Assembly: GCF_001514235.1 (NCBI RefSeq)
Contig: NZ_KQ948924.1
Span: 1,061,832 to 1,125,831, forward strand
Direction: 5' to 3'
DNA: 64,000 nt
DNA from: Streptomyces caeruleatus
Lineage (GTDB): Bacteria; Actinomycetota; Actinomycetes; Streptomycetales; Streptomycetaceae
Below are positions 54,184 to 62,971 of the stretch, piece after piece (position 1 is the stretch's first letter; each line of letters begins with the position of its first letter). The notes under the pieces were generated by a model. That model saw only the letters and a program-made list of their open reading frames with translations. It was not told the DNA's origin and did not search any database. The translations under genes were made by a program, and so were the position numbers.

Positions 54184-54951
54184 TCACCGTGTGACGGTTC
54201 GCGGGACGAGGACCAGCGTCCTGTCGTCCCGTGGGTCGCTCGACGAGGTCACATCGAGCAGGCGGCTGGTGACCCCCTCACCGTGCAGAATGTCGAGAAA
54301 TTTCCGCATATACGGATAGGGGCGCCCCGACGAGTCGTTGAGCGGATGGAGCCGCACCTGTCCGCAGCACACCCGGAGCAGTTCGCGTACTGCGGAAAGG
54401 TGGAAGTCCAGGTCGAATCGGTCGGTATAGGAGAAAAGCAGGAAACCTGAGATCACCAGCGTGAACTCCCGGTCAGGAAAGGGAAGCGCGGGCAGGGCTG
54501 CGGATACATAGTGCCCCGATCCCTCCGTCCGGCACCGCCGGTAGTCGGAGAGGAACCCCTCGGCTGTAGCCCGCCACGCCGCGGCGAGTGGCCACGGGGC
54601 GCCCGGCCGCAGCCCGAAGCGGTCGGGCTGCGCATGCACCCAGGCGTTGACGCGTGCCTGTTCACCGTCGACCAGCCGACCGAGCTCCTGCGGGCTCAAG
54701 GCGTACTGCGGATCGGCGCTCACCGCGCGGCCGCCCAGCTCTCGGATGCGCGCACCGAAGTCGCTGGCTCCACCCGGGCAGTCAAGCACTTTCCCGGACC
54801 GCAACAAGGACGGGTCCAGAGCGAAGTGTTCGCAGTACTCGGTAAAGCTTCTAGAGCTGACGAGTATTTCTCCCGTAAAGGTTTTCCCAATATTTTCGGT
54901 CACGCGGTAAAGATAGCGTTCGTGCTGGTCTATCGAATGCCATTCACTCAC
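54184..54951 (-). CDS. Class I SAM-dependent methyltransferase-like protein
   Basis: A 255-aa protein with a Rossmann methyltransferase core: motif I KVLDCPGGASDFGARIRELG (about 54-73), a motif II-like ADPQYALSP, and motif IV/V-like FTLVISGFLLFSYTDRFDL (about 155-173). The Cys-Pro in motif I is unusual for DxGxG. The N-terminus (SIDQHERYLYRVTENIGKTFTGEIL) may be a lid. It is divergent from the aminotransferase-methyltransferase fusion, 103 bp between starts, and is the leftmost intact gene of the biosynthetic cluster. The substrate is unknown. Confidence 0.7.
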   Translation of the reverse strand: MSEWHSIDQHERYLYRVTENIGKTFTGEILVSSRSFTEYCEHFALDPSLLRSGKVLDCPGGASDFGARIRELGGRAVSADPQYALSPQELGRLVDGEQARVNAWVHAQPDRFGLRPGAPWPLAAAWRATAEGFLSDYRRCRTEGSGHYVSAALPALPFPDREFTLVISGFLLFSYTDRFDLDFHLSAVRELLRVCCGQVRLHPLNDSSGRPYPYMRKFLDILHGEGVTSRLLDVTSSSDPRDDRTLVLVPRTVTR

Positions 54952-55054
54952 TTTGGCTGAAAGTTTTCCACGCCTGCTCGGGCGCAGCAGCCTAATATGC
55001 CCCCTGTCTGCAATTTACTTGAACGCTGAAATCACTCTGCGAGAAAGGTCTCTA

Positions 55055-57172
55055 ATGTTTGAATCGGCTGGTGTCGACTACGCGGGAGAGGGGACCGGTA
55101 CTCCGGTCACTGAGGACATGCTCCGGCTGCACCAGAATGAGTCCCCCTACAGGCTCCCCGACCGCGTCCTGGACCGGCTCAGCGAGGAACTGGCGCACCG
55201 CAGCCAGCGGTACCCGGCGGCCGAGTCCGCGCACTTACGCCGCGCCATCGCCGATCATCTCGGCTGCGCCCCGGAACAGGTCGCTGTCGGCAACGGCGTG
55301 GACGAGCTGATCCATCTCGCGGTGTCGGCCTTCGGACGCGAGGGCGGGATCGCCGTGCCCGCCGGTACCTTCCCCGGCTACTGGCTCGCCTGCACCGCAG
55401 CCGGCCACGACCCGCTCAAACTACCGGCAGGCGAGGACGTCAAGGGCACCGCCGACGCCATCGTCGCTGCGTGCGAGCAGGGTGCCGCGCTGGTGTTCCT
55501 CTGCAACCCTCACAACCCCACCGGGGCCCTGCTCGGCCCAGACGACCTCGCCCGCGTGCTGGACGCCGCCGACGCCCATGGAAGCGTAGTGGTCGTGGAC
55601 GAGGCGTACATGGACTTCGTCGCTGATGAGAAGGTGTCCGCCGTCGAGGAGGCCCTCAGTGGACGGCACGCGCTTGTGTTGCGCACCTTCTCCAAAGCGT
55701 GGGGGCTGGCGTCGCTGCGTGTGGGGTACGCCGTCGGCCCGGAGGGCCTGGTCGGCCGGCTCTGGCGGGCGCGACAGTCCATGCCGTTCCACGTCAACCG
55801 GTTGGCCCAGGTGGCGGTGCCCACGCTGCTGGCGGAACAGGACTTCCTGCCGTCTGTCCGCCGCAGGACGGACGAGGCACGCGCCGTGCTCTACGGCCTG
55901 CTCGACGAGCGCGGCATCCGCCGCCTCCCCTCGGCAGCCAATTTCGTCATGGTCGAGGCGGGACCGGACAGCACGGACACGACCCGCCGCCTGGCACACG
56001 AACATGGCATCCTGGTGCGGGACTTGGCCCCCTTCGGACGCCCCGGCTGGCTGCGCGTCACCCTGAGCACGCCGACGGACATGGAACGCTTCGCCGACGC
56101 GCTCGCCGCGCTCCGCGACGGTCAGCCCGAGGCAGTGGACCACATCCCGCACTGGCTGCGGCCGGTCCCCACACTGCAGCCCATGGAACCGGCCGCCCTC
56201 TTCAACGGCTACATCGGAGCCCAGGTCGCCTTCGCCCTGCACCGCCTGGGTGTCTGGTCCGCGCTCGGCGACCGGCCCGTCGAGGTCTCCACCCTCGCCC
56301 GCGAGGTGGGCGTGCCCGAGGGTCGGCTCCGCGCCCTGCTGCGGACCGCCGCCCTCCTGGGCCACGTCCGGCTGCTCGAAACCGCTGCGGCGATCACCGA
56401 CGCCGGACGCGCGCTCGTCGAGCAGATCGGTCTCTTCGTCTGGGGCGTGGGTGGCTATGGAAGCCTCCTGGCCAACCTGCACGGCCTGGCCACCGGCGAG
56501 GTCGCCTACGGTGCGGAGGTCCGCCGCGACGAGGGGCTGGTCGCGGTGGGCGCGGGCGAGGCGGACCGCTCCCTCATGCGGCAGGCCGAGGCCGCGGTCC
56601 TCGGCGACCTCGACTTCGTCACGATGGCCGACATCGGCTGCGGCGACGCCACCCGGCTGATGCGGCTGTGTGAGGCAGACGACCGGCGCCGCGGCATAGG
56701 CATCGACATCAGCGAGGCCGCCTGCGCGCTGGCCACCGACCGAGTCCGCGCTGCGGGCCTTGCCGACCGGGTCCGGATCGTCCGCGAGAACGTGCTCGAC
56801 ACGCTCAGCACCCGCACCTTCCCTGAGGTCGATCTCGTCACCGGCTTCCTGATGCTGCATGATCTCTTTGCCACCGACGACGACCATGCGGCCGTCCTGC
56901 GCTCCATCCGCACGGCCTTCCCCAACGCCACGCACTTCCTGTTCGCCGACACCGCCGTCCAGGATTGGGAGCACCACAGCGGGCCCCAGCCCATCTTCAG
57001 CCTGGAGTTCGAACTGGTCCACGCGGTGATGGGCGTTCCGCTGCACACGAAGGGAACGTACCTGCGGGCCTTCGCCGACGCGGGCTTCCGGCTGGAACGG
57101 TGCGAACCGCTCGGCGTGCCGTCCACCTGGGCCTTCCTGCTGTCGGTACCCGGGGCGGGGCAAGAGCGGTGA
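55055..57172 (+). CDS. Fused HisC-like aminotransferase and C-methyltransferase
   Basis: A 705-aa fusion. Residues 1-365 are a HisC-type PLP aminotransferase (LHQNESPYRLP, NPHNPTG at 151-157, DEAYMDF, Lys214 in TFSKAWGLASLRVGY). Residues about 370-705 are a SAM methyltransferase with a dimerisation winged helix (LGVWSALGDRPVEVSTLAREVGVP) and motif I ADIGCGDATRL (about 525). In beta-methyltryptophan pathways (MarG/MarI in maremycin; StnR/StnQ1 in streptonigrin) the same pair are separate proteins acting on an amino acid and its 2-oxo acid. The ATG at 55055 has GAGAAAGG upstream. Codon 61 is TTA (bldA-dependent). It overlaps the next gene by GTGA. Confidence 0.82.
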   Translation: MFESAGVDYAGEGTGTPVTEDMLRLHQNESPYRLPDRVLDRLSEELAHRSQRYPAAESAHLRRAIADHLGCAPEQVAVGNGVDELIHLAVSAFGREGGIAVPAGTFPGYWLACTAAGHDPLKLPAGEDVKGTADAIVAACEQGAALVFLCNPHNPTGALLGPDDLARVLDAADAHGSVVVVDEAYMDFVADEKVSAVEEALSGRHALVLRTFSKAWGLASLRVGYAVGPEGLVGRLWRARQSMPFHVNRLAQVAVPTLLAEQDFLPSVRRRTDEARAVLYGLLDERGIRRLPSAANFVMVEAGPDSTDTTRRLAHEHGILVRDLAPFGRPGWLRVTLSTPTDMERFADALAALRDGQPEAVDHIPHWLRPVPTLQPMEPAALFNGYIGAQVAFALHRLGVWSALGDRPVEVSTLAREVGVPEGRLRALLRTAALLGHVRLLETAAAITDAGRALVEQIGLFVWGVGGYGSLLANLHGLATGEVAYGAEVRRDEGLVAVGAGEADRSLMRQAEAAVLGDLDFVTMADIGCGDATRLMRLCEADDRRRGIGIDISEAACALATDRVRAAGLADRVRIVRENVLDTLSTRTFPEVDLVTGFLMLHDLFATDDDHAAVLRSIRTAFPNATHFLFADTAVQDWEHHSGPQPIFSLEFELVHAVMGVPLHTKGTYLRAFADAGFRLERCEPLGVPSTWAFLLSVPGAGQER

Positions 57173-58137
57173 TCGACGCCTGGACCTTCGAACAGCTCAA
57201 CGTCTCCGCGGAGTCGGACCCGCTCAAGTTCGACGCCCGGCAGTGCGCCGACGAGTACGCCTGGCGGCTGGACTGCGCGGTGCGGGCGGAGAACCTGGGA
57301 TTCACCGGGGTGTTCTTCAGCGAACACCACTTCCAGGGACTGCGGGTCTGCCCCGCGCCCGGACAGTTCGCCGCCGCAGTCGCCGCCCGCACCAGCACCC
57401 TGCGTATCGGGTTCCTCGGCCTGGTGCTGCCGCTGTGGCAACCCTGGAGGGTCGTGGAGGAGATCGGAACCCTGGACCAGATCAGCAACGGCCGCGCCGA
57501 ACTGGGCGTGGCCAGGGGAACCGGCCCCGCCGAGGCTGAGGCGGTCGGCATCCCTGCCGAGGAGACGGGCCCGCGCTACGAGGAGGCCCTCGACATCCTC
57601 GACCGGGCGCTGGCCGAGCCGTCCTTCTCCCATCACGGGCGATTCTGGTCCTTCGACCAGCTCACCGTCGTACCGCGCCCGGTGCAGAACCCGCCGCCGC
57701 GGCCATGGACGGCGGCCCGCAGCACCCACTCGGCAGCGTCGGCGGGCCACCGGGGACACCGCCTGTGCAGCGCCTTCCTGCCCACCGAGCAGATCACCGA
57801 GATCTTCGACGCCTACCGCGCCGCCGCCGACCGCCGAGGACGCCGCCCCCGGCCCCGCGACCTGGCGCTCCGCCGCACCGTGTTCGTGGCAGCCAGCAGC
57901 GCCGCGGCCGCCGACCGCAGCGAGTCCGCCCGGCGTCTTCTCCCCGACCTCCCCGCCTCCGACATCGTCGCCGGAACCCCCTCCGAGGTCGCCGAACAAC
58001 TCATCCATCAGGCCCGCGAGACCGGCGCCGCGAACGTCATCGGGTTCTTCGCCGGTGACTGGCTCGACCGCCCGGCCGTGGAGGAGTCCTACCGCCTCTT
58101 CGGAGAGCAGGTCATCCCAGCCCTCCGCCGCTGCTGA
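57169..58137 (+). CDS. LLM-class flavin-dependent oxidoreductase/monooxygenase
   Basis: A 322-aa luciferase-like TIM-barrel protein. LGFTGVFFSEHHF (about 40-52), RIGFLGLVLPLWQPWRVVEEIGTLDQISNGRAELGVARGTGPAEAEAVGI (about 81-128) and the late GTPSEVAEQLIHQARETGA are family-typical. It probably uses FMNH2 from a separate reductase to oxidise a pathway intermediate. The GTG at 57169 overlaps the fusion gene's stop, so it is translationally coupled to it. The role in the pathway is unknown. Confidence 0.88.
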   Translation: MIDAWTFEQLNVSAESDPLKFDARQCADEYAWRLDCAVRAENLGFTGVFFSEHHFQGLRVCPAPGQFAAAVAARTSTLRIGFLGLVLPLWQPWRVVEEIGTLDQISNGRAELGVARGTGPAEAEAVGIPAEETGPRYEEALDILDRALAEPSFSHHGRFWSFDQLTVVPRPVQNPPPRPWTAARSTHSAASAGHRGHRLCSAFLPTEQITEIFDAYRAAADRRGRRPRPRDLALRRTVFVAASSAAAADRSESARRLLPDLPASDIVAGTPSEVAEQLIHQARETGAANVIGFFAGDWLDRPAVEESYRLFGEQVIPALRRC

Positions 58138-58166
58138 GCCACTCCACTTCGACGAAAGGCAGACAC

Positions 58167-58547
58167 ATGACACGGAACGCCCTACCGACCTCGGCCGGCC
58201 CCCTCCCCGCCCTGCGCGAGGTCTCCGGACACCACACACCAGTGCCTTTCCTGCTCACTCGGGACATGTTCGGCGGCATCCCCGTCGAATTCGCCGGCGC
58301 CGAGATCAGCGACCTCGTAGACCGCCCCGTCGCCGAGCCCCACGTCCACGACACCTCGGAGATCTACCTGCTCTTCTCCATAGAGCCGGGAGGGGCGACC
58401 ATAACCGTCGAAGTCGAAGGGGAGAGCCATACCTTGGTCTCCCCCGCCGCCTTCTACGTCCCCGCAGGCACCCGCCACCGCTTTATCACCCGGTCCGCAG
58501 CACCCGGCAGCTACTGCTTCGGGCTCTTCGTCGACATCACTTCCTGA
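58167..58547 (+). CDS. Small cupin protein, MarH-like
   Basis: A 126-aa single cupin domain. The metal site HxHxxxE in EPHVHDTSEIYLL (His59, His61, Glu65) and the distal His104 in PAGTRHRFI are complete (3-His-1-Glu). In maremycin and streptonigrin biosynthesis a cupin of this size (MarH, StnK3) epimerises the beta-carbon of the methylated 2-oxo acid and is partner of the aminotransferase and methyltransferase. The same grouping is seen here, 30 bp after the flavoenzyme in one operon. A sensor or dioxygenase role is the alternative. Confidence 0.78.
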   Translation: MTRNALPTSAGPLPALREVSGHHTPVPFLLTRDMFGGIPVEFAGAEISDLVDRPVAEPHVHDTSEIYLLFSIEPGGATITVEVEGESHTLVSPAAFYVPAGTRHRFITRSAAPGSYCFGLFVDITS

Positions 58548-58920
58548 CTTCGCGCTGTCGAAGTCACCACGCGGACCCGGTGAGGTCGTCATGGCCATAG
58601 AGCACCGCCCCACCAGCGGTGGTCACCTCATCATCAGCAACGTTCGGATCGACAACGTGAGAGAACCCATGCAGCAGACCGTGAAGGTCATCGGTATGGG
58701 GGATCGCCCCGCCCGCATTCCACCGCGGAGCGTGCCAGGGTCATTGCCTGATCGAGATCTGTCTGGGTGCATCACGCGAGACCGAGGGCTCGTAGGGTCG
58801 GTGGTAGTCCCGGCTGGTGCGGCGGAGGGCGGCGGCGATGTTGGTCTGGCCGTGTGGACGTTCACGTGTTTCCCCGGGGCTGAGTTCACGTAATTCCCCA
58901 GCCCGGGGCGCCGATGGCGG
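58548..58920. other. Gene-poor stretch with possible short ORF and IS terminal repeats
   Basis: A 100-codon frame from ATG 58591 (start MAIEHRPTSGG) has no family likeness and runs into the IS remnant; an internal ATG at 58669 (MQQTVKVIGMGDRPARIP) is preceded by GAGAGAA. It could be the 5' part of a gene broken by the insertion, but I cannot support a product. The right part holds repeated GTTCACGT motifs. Confidence 0.35.
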
Positions 58921-59165
58921 CTACTTGACCGACGGCTTGGCTGGTGTTGATGAGCCGGTCGAGGAGGGACTCGGCGACGACGGGGTTAGGGAAGAGGGGA
59001 TACCAGTCGCTGGGCGCCCGGTTGCTCGTGATGATCAGGGACCGCCCCTGCCGCTCGCTGACGAGTTCGTAGAGGTCGTCGGCGTGGGCCGCTGAGAGCT
59101 GGCGCATGGCGAAGTCGTCGAGGATGAGCACGTCGGGCCGTACGCATCCGCCGGGCAGCAGCCCG
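58861..59165 (-). mobile_element. IS21-family remnant: IstB C-terminal fragment and terminal repeats
   Basis: The leftward frame encodes RPDVLILDDFAMRQLSAAHADDLYELVSERQGRSLIITSNRAPSDWYPLFPNPVVAESLLDRLINTS, the Walker B and C-terminal region of IstB, the IS21 helper ATPase. The N-terminal Walker A half and the whole istA transposase are missing. To the left, GTTCACGTGTTTCCCC (58861-58876) and GTTCACGTAATTCCCC (58885-58900), 24 bp apart, look like the repeated terminal sites of IS21 elements. The fragment cannot transpose by itself. Confidence 0.75.
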
Positions 59166-59711
59166 CACCTGCCCATAACTCATCTGCGGGTCGGCGACCG
59201 GCATGTCCTGCGGGCCACGCGCACGACGCAGCACCTTCGTGATCCGCACGATCGGGGCAGCCGCGATCAACGCCGCCCACTCCGTCACGCTCGCCTCGCG
59301 GGCCAGACCGACCACCACCAGCATGCCGCCAGGCCGCAGCAGCTCACACATACGGACGAGGGCCGCCTCGAAGTCCATGTGATGGATCGTGGTCACCGAG
59401 CAAACGAAGTCGTACCCCGCAGCAGGAAGTTCCGCGGTGAGGAAGTCTCCCTCGACGAAGGTGAGTTGCGAGTCGCCAGCAACCGACTCGCGTGCACAGG
59501 CGATCATGTTCGGCGACCGGTCGATCCCGGTGACGTGTTTCACCCGCCCAGCGAGCTTCCGTGCCAGCAGCCCGTCCCCGCAGCCAACGTCCAGGGCATC
59601 GCCGCACCCCTCGGGAACAGACCGGAGGATGCCCGGGTGCCGGGCGACGTTGGTGTTCCAGTACGGCTCTGCGGCGGGCTGGCGCATCGGATCATCGTAG
59701 AGGCCGGTCAT
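58986..59711 (-). pseudogene. SAM-dependent methyltransferase truncated by the IS21 remnant
   Basis: The first 180 or so residues form a good class I methyltransferase: YWNTNVARHPGILRSVP, DALDVGCGDGLLARKLAG (motif I), HVTGIDRSPNMI, CSVTTIHHMDFEAALVRMCELLRPGGMLVVVGLAREAS. After about 59170 (ADPQMSYGQVRAA) the frame reads through the istB fragment in the wrong frame (Arg-rich tail) to a stop at 58986. The conserved C-terminal 40 or so residues are lost. Starts at 59729, 59711 or 59687 are possible. A truncated product could retain SAM binding, but function is doubtful. Confidence 0.7.
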
Positions 59712-59986
59712 GGCATGACGAGTACACACCGAATCAATCCGCCACCGTGGCAGCTGACGACGGCCGCGACGCCGGGCCCAAGCGGCTACCAGGACTCGAC
59801 CAGGAGGGCATCGGCTTCAACGTCCGAAAGGAGGTTCACAGTCGTTGATCGCCCGAGACGCTGCGTGAGGACCTCGCGGACCTGTACCTGGAGTCTCCCT
59901 GCGGCCTGCCGGGTGCACGCCTGCCCAGACCGTCCGCCCGCACGCCTGAATGCGACATCTCAGCCCGCCTGCTGAACGCACCGGGG

Positions 59987-60817
59987 TCACGAGCGGGCCA
60001 GTGTGATGTCGACGTCGACGTCCAGGACGAAGCGGGGAGCGACGTGCAGATCCTGCCGCTGGTCGAGGATCGCATGGTGGAGTTCGCGGAGGCGCCAGTG
60101 TGGTTCCACGCCGAGTTCCTCGACCAGGAGGCGGCGGAGGGACTGGTAGGCGGCCAGGGCCTCGGACTGTCGGCCGGAGCGGTAGAGGGCGAGCATCAAC
60201 TGGCCGTGGAATTGCTCCCGGTACGGGTGGTCCGAGACGAGCTGGGAGAGTTCGTGGACGAGCCAGGCATGCCGGCCGAGGCAGAGCTCCGCGTCGATTC
60301 GGGCCCCGAGTGCGGCGAACAACCGTTCGTTGAGGCTGTCTGCCGACCTGCTGAGGAACAGCGATTCGGTGAGACCCAGGAACGCTGGGCCGCGCCAGAT
60401 CCGCAATGCTTGGCGTAACCTGCTCAGCGCCGCCTGATAATCCCCCCGCAGCAAGAGGACGAATCCCTCCTTGGAAAGTCGGTCGAAATTGTTCACGTCG
60501 ATTTCATCCGGGTCACTGCGCAGGGTATAACCCGGGCGAACAAAGGTGATGCGTTCACCCTTCTCCCCGAGACCACCCATCAACACCTTCCGCAGGTCGT
60601 GGACATAGACCTGGATGATCTTCTCTGCGGTACGGGGCGGGCGATCCCCCCACAGGGTGTCCATGAGGTCGGCCACCGGGACGACCCTGTTCGCCTGGCA
60701 GATCAGCCGGGCCAGCAGCACCTGTTGTTTATGGGCTCCTATCGGCAGTTTCCCATGCGTTCCACGGATTTCCATGGCGCCCAGCACGGAGAACGTCGGT
60801 TCGGACTGTGCTATCAC
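59987..60817 (-). CDS. SARP-family transcriptional activator
   Basis: A 276-aa Streptomyces antibiotic regulatory protein. The OmpR-type winged helix spans about residues 10-100 (HKQQVLLARLICQANRVVPVADLMDTLWGDRPPRTAEKIIQVYVHDLRKVL). The bacterial transcriptional activation domain (BTAD) follows, about 105-250. No NB-ARC extension is present, so it is a small SARP like ActII-ORF4. The GTG at 60817 has GGAAGGA 5 nt upstream. Codon 134 is TTA (plus-strand 60416-60418), implying bldA control. It is the likely pathway-specific activator of this cluster. Confidence 0.92.
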   Translation of the reverse strand: MIAQSEPTFSVLGAMEIRGTHGKLPIGAHKQQVLLARLICQANRVVPVADLMDTLWGDRPPRTAEKIIQVYVHDLRKVLMGGLGEKGERITFVRPGYTLRSDPDEIDVNNFDRLSKEGFVLLLRGDYQAALSRLRQALRIWRGPAFLGLTESLFLSRSADSLNERLFAALGARIDAELCLGRHAWLVHELSQLVSDHPYREQFHGQLMLALYRSGRQSEALAAYQSLRRLLVEELGVEPHWRLRELHHAILDQRQDLHVAPRFVLDVDVDITLARS

Positions 60818-60965
60818 TACTGTCCTTCCATGGGGGAAGCCCTGACCGCGGGTGCGCGTCGGACATGGAGGATGCGTACTGATTGAAAGTTCAAGACTCC
60901 ACGGGGAAATATAGTGCCTGGTGCCAGCAATGGAGAAGAACACCTTTGAGCTTTTAACAAAATGG

Positions 60966-61931
60966 TCAATCGCCCGGGGAGGCGTAGGGGTCGAGCGCGT
61001 CCTCAGAAGGGTGTTCGTGTCGAAGACCGTGGTGCGGTTTCGGTGTCGGGCCGCCGGAGCGGGGGTGACGCAGAGCGCCATCAGGTCCATCAGGTCCGGT
61101 CCCAAGTCGGCCTCCCCCAGTTGCTGGGACCCGCCCTCACGGCGGGCCTGCTCCGGATGGTCCGCGGTGACCAGCGCGGACTTGAGGACCGGCAGCGGGA
61201 TCTCGACCTTGCCAGGCGGATCGGCGCCTACGGCGTTGATGTGGACGTGCGGTCGCAGGTTCTCGCCGAGGAGCACCGGGGCGTCGCCCACGCCGACCGA
61301 AGTGACCGTACAGATGATGCCGGCGGACGATTCCAGGTCGGCCAGGGCGGCTGCCGGGCTGAGTCCGCGTCCAGGAACTTGACGCGGGCGCGGGCGGGGA
61401 AGGTCGCGGTGCGGCTCTCGTCCGTGTCGTGGATCAGGATGCGTTCCAGTGGGAAGACCTGCTGAGGACTTGGGCCTGGGGCACCGCCCGGGCGCCGGCT
61501 CCCACGATCCCGAGGACCCGGCTCGCCGGATCGGCCAGCAGGCGGCCGGCGACGGCCGACGCCGCGCCGGTGCGGATCGCCGTCAGCAGGCCGCCGTCGG
61601 CGCGGGCCGGCAGCCGGCCGGTGAGGTCGTCGAAGCGGCCCGGCGTGGCGCCGATCGTGGGCAGGCCGTGGCCGTCCGGGTTCGAGGGGGTGTACGACAC
61701 GATCTTGATCGTGACCGCCCGGCCCGGCTGGTGGTGCGGCATCCACTCCATGACCCCGGTGCTGCCCGGGCCCCGCTGAAAACCGCCCCTGGCCGGGGAG
61801 CGGGCATCGGACTCCCCGGCCAGGGCGAATCGGGTGCGCAGCCGGTCGGTGGTCAGGTCCATGAAGCGATTCGAGCCAAACGTCCTGACGACACCGGCGA
61901 CATGCGCCTCAGTGAGCAACAGGGTTTCCAC
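60966..61931 (-). pseudogene. Ornithine cyclodeaminase/mu-crystallin family gene with frameshifts and internal deletion
   Basis: The N-terminal 160 residues are intact (TDRLRTRFALAGESDAR, MEWMPHHQPGRAVTIKIVSY, TGAASAVAGRLLADPASRVLGIVGAGARAVPQAQ). A one-base loss near 61461 moves VFPLERILIHDTDESRTATF into a second frame. A further shift near 61370 moves ALADLESSAGIICTVTSVGVG and APVLLGENLRPHVHINAVGAD into a third. The region from VFDT to the C-terminal EDALDPYA is reduced by about 45 codons. Intact members are NAD-dependent cyclodeaminases or amino/imino acid dehydrogenases. It follows KAS III by 33 bp in the same operon. Confidence 0.8.
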
Positions 61932-61964
61932 GCGCGCGCTCCACAGCGGTGGGGACGGTACCGG

Positions 61965-62957
61965 TCAGGGCAGGAGCACGACCTGTGCCGCGTACGAGAG
62001 TCCGGCGCCGTAACCGGCCAGCAGGGCCAGGCTCCCGCTGCGCAGCACACCGATCTCCAGCAGTTGTGACACGGCCAGGGGGATCGACGCGGCGGAGGTG
62101 TTGCCGGAGTGGATCACGTCGCGGGCCACAGTCACCTGCCCGGGCAGCTCCATCCGTTCGACCATGGTGTCGATCATGCGCAGGTTGGCCTGGTGCGGGA
62201 CGAACGCATCAAGATCGGCCGCCTCGACCCCGGCCTCGGCCAGTGCCCTGCGGGCGACGGTGGGCATGGTCTCGATGGCCCACCGGTACACGTCCTGCCC
62301 TTCCATCCGCATGGCCGGCCAGCGCCGCTCCGGATCGTCGCGGTACTCCAACCAGCTCGCGTCATGGGCGATCAGCGAGGCCCGGCCGCCGTCGGAGCCC
62401 CAGACCGTGGGGCCGATGCCCGGCTCGTCGGAGGGGCCCACCACCACGGCGCCCGCTCCGTCCGCGAACAGGAAGCCGCACGACGGGTCGTCGGGGGCGA
62501 CGATGTCCGTCATGCGCTCGGAACCGACCACCAGCACATGGTCGGCCTGGTTACTGCGCACCAGCGAGCCCGCGAGCGAGAGGGCGTGACAGAAGCCGGA
62601 GCATGCCGCGTCCAGGTCCAGGGCGGCCGCCGTACTGCCGATCCGATGCGCCAACCGCGGCGCCGAGGGCGGGCTCTGGTGCAGGTCCGACATGGAGGCG
62701 AGCAGCACCACGTCCACCCCGGCGGGCGGGACGGCGGCGGCCGCCAGGGCCTTCGTCGAGGCCTGCACGGCCATCTCCAGCACCGTCTCGTCCGGCGCGG
62801 CGTAGCGCCGTTCGACGATGCCGGTGCGGCGGCGGATCCATTCGTCGGTACGCCCGGTCACGGCTGCCAGGTCCGCGTTCCGCACGATCCGCGGAGGGCG
62901 GTAGGCGCCGACTCCCAGGATGCGGGAGTACCGGGTTGCAGCTCGGTTCGGCATCAC
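61965..62957 (-). CDS. Beta-ketoacyl-ACP synthase III (FabH-like) of the cluster
   Basis: A 330-aa KAS III-type thiolase-fold enzyme. The catalytic triad is complete: Cys119 in LDAACSGF, His255 in VPHQANLRM and Asn286 in HSGNTSAASIP. The N-terminus SRILGVGAYRPPRIVRNADL is FabH-like. Within biosynthetic clusters such enzymes start chains, or act as acyltransferases joining acyl-CoA to an amine or hydroxyl. The start is GTG at 62957 (or ATG 62954) after GGAAGG. It lies 14 bp after the P450 stop, in the same operon. Confidence 0.93.
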   Translation of the reverse strand: MMPNRAATRYSRILGVGAYRPPRIVRNADLAAVTGRTDEWIRRRTGIVERRYAAPDETVLEMAVQASTKALAAAAVPPAGVDVVLLASMSDLHQSPPSAPRLAHRIGSTAAALDLDAACSGFCHALSLAGSLVRSNQADHVLVVGSERMTDIVAPDDPSCGFLFADGAGAVVVGPSDEPGIGPTVWGSDGGRASLIAHDASWLEYRDDPERRWPAMRMEGQDVYRWAIETMPTVARRALAEAGVEAADLDAFVPHQANLRMIDTMVERMELPGQVTVARDVIHSGNTSAASIPLAVSQLLEIGVLRSGSLALLAGYGAGLSYAAQVVLLP

Positions 62958-62971
62958 TGGTCAGCCTTCCC

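Noticed and set aside
59106..59975. Rightward 289-codon frame over the methyltransferase and its upstream region
   Set aside because: It is antisense to a clear methyltransferase core and shows no domain. The region 59730-59986 holds nothing I can name.
61228..61746. Separate 172-aa leftward protein
   Set aside because: It only contains one frame-shifted segment of the cyclodeaminase (VFPLERILIHDTDESRT) within otherwise out-of-frame sequence, so it belongs to the pseudogene.
60966..61931. Frameshifts in the cyclodeaminase as pure sequencing errors
   Set aside because: Errors could explain single-base shifts but not the additional loss of about 45 conserved codons near the 3' end. Resequencing is still advised in the finding.
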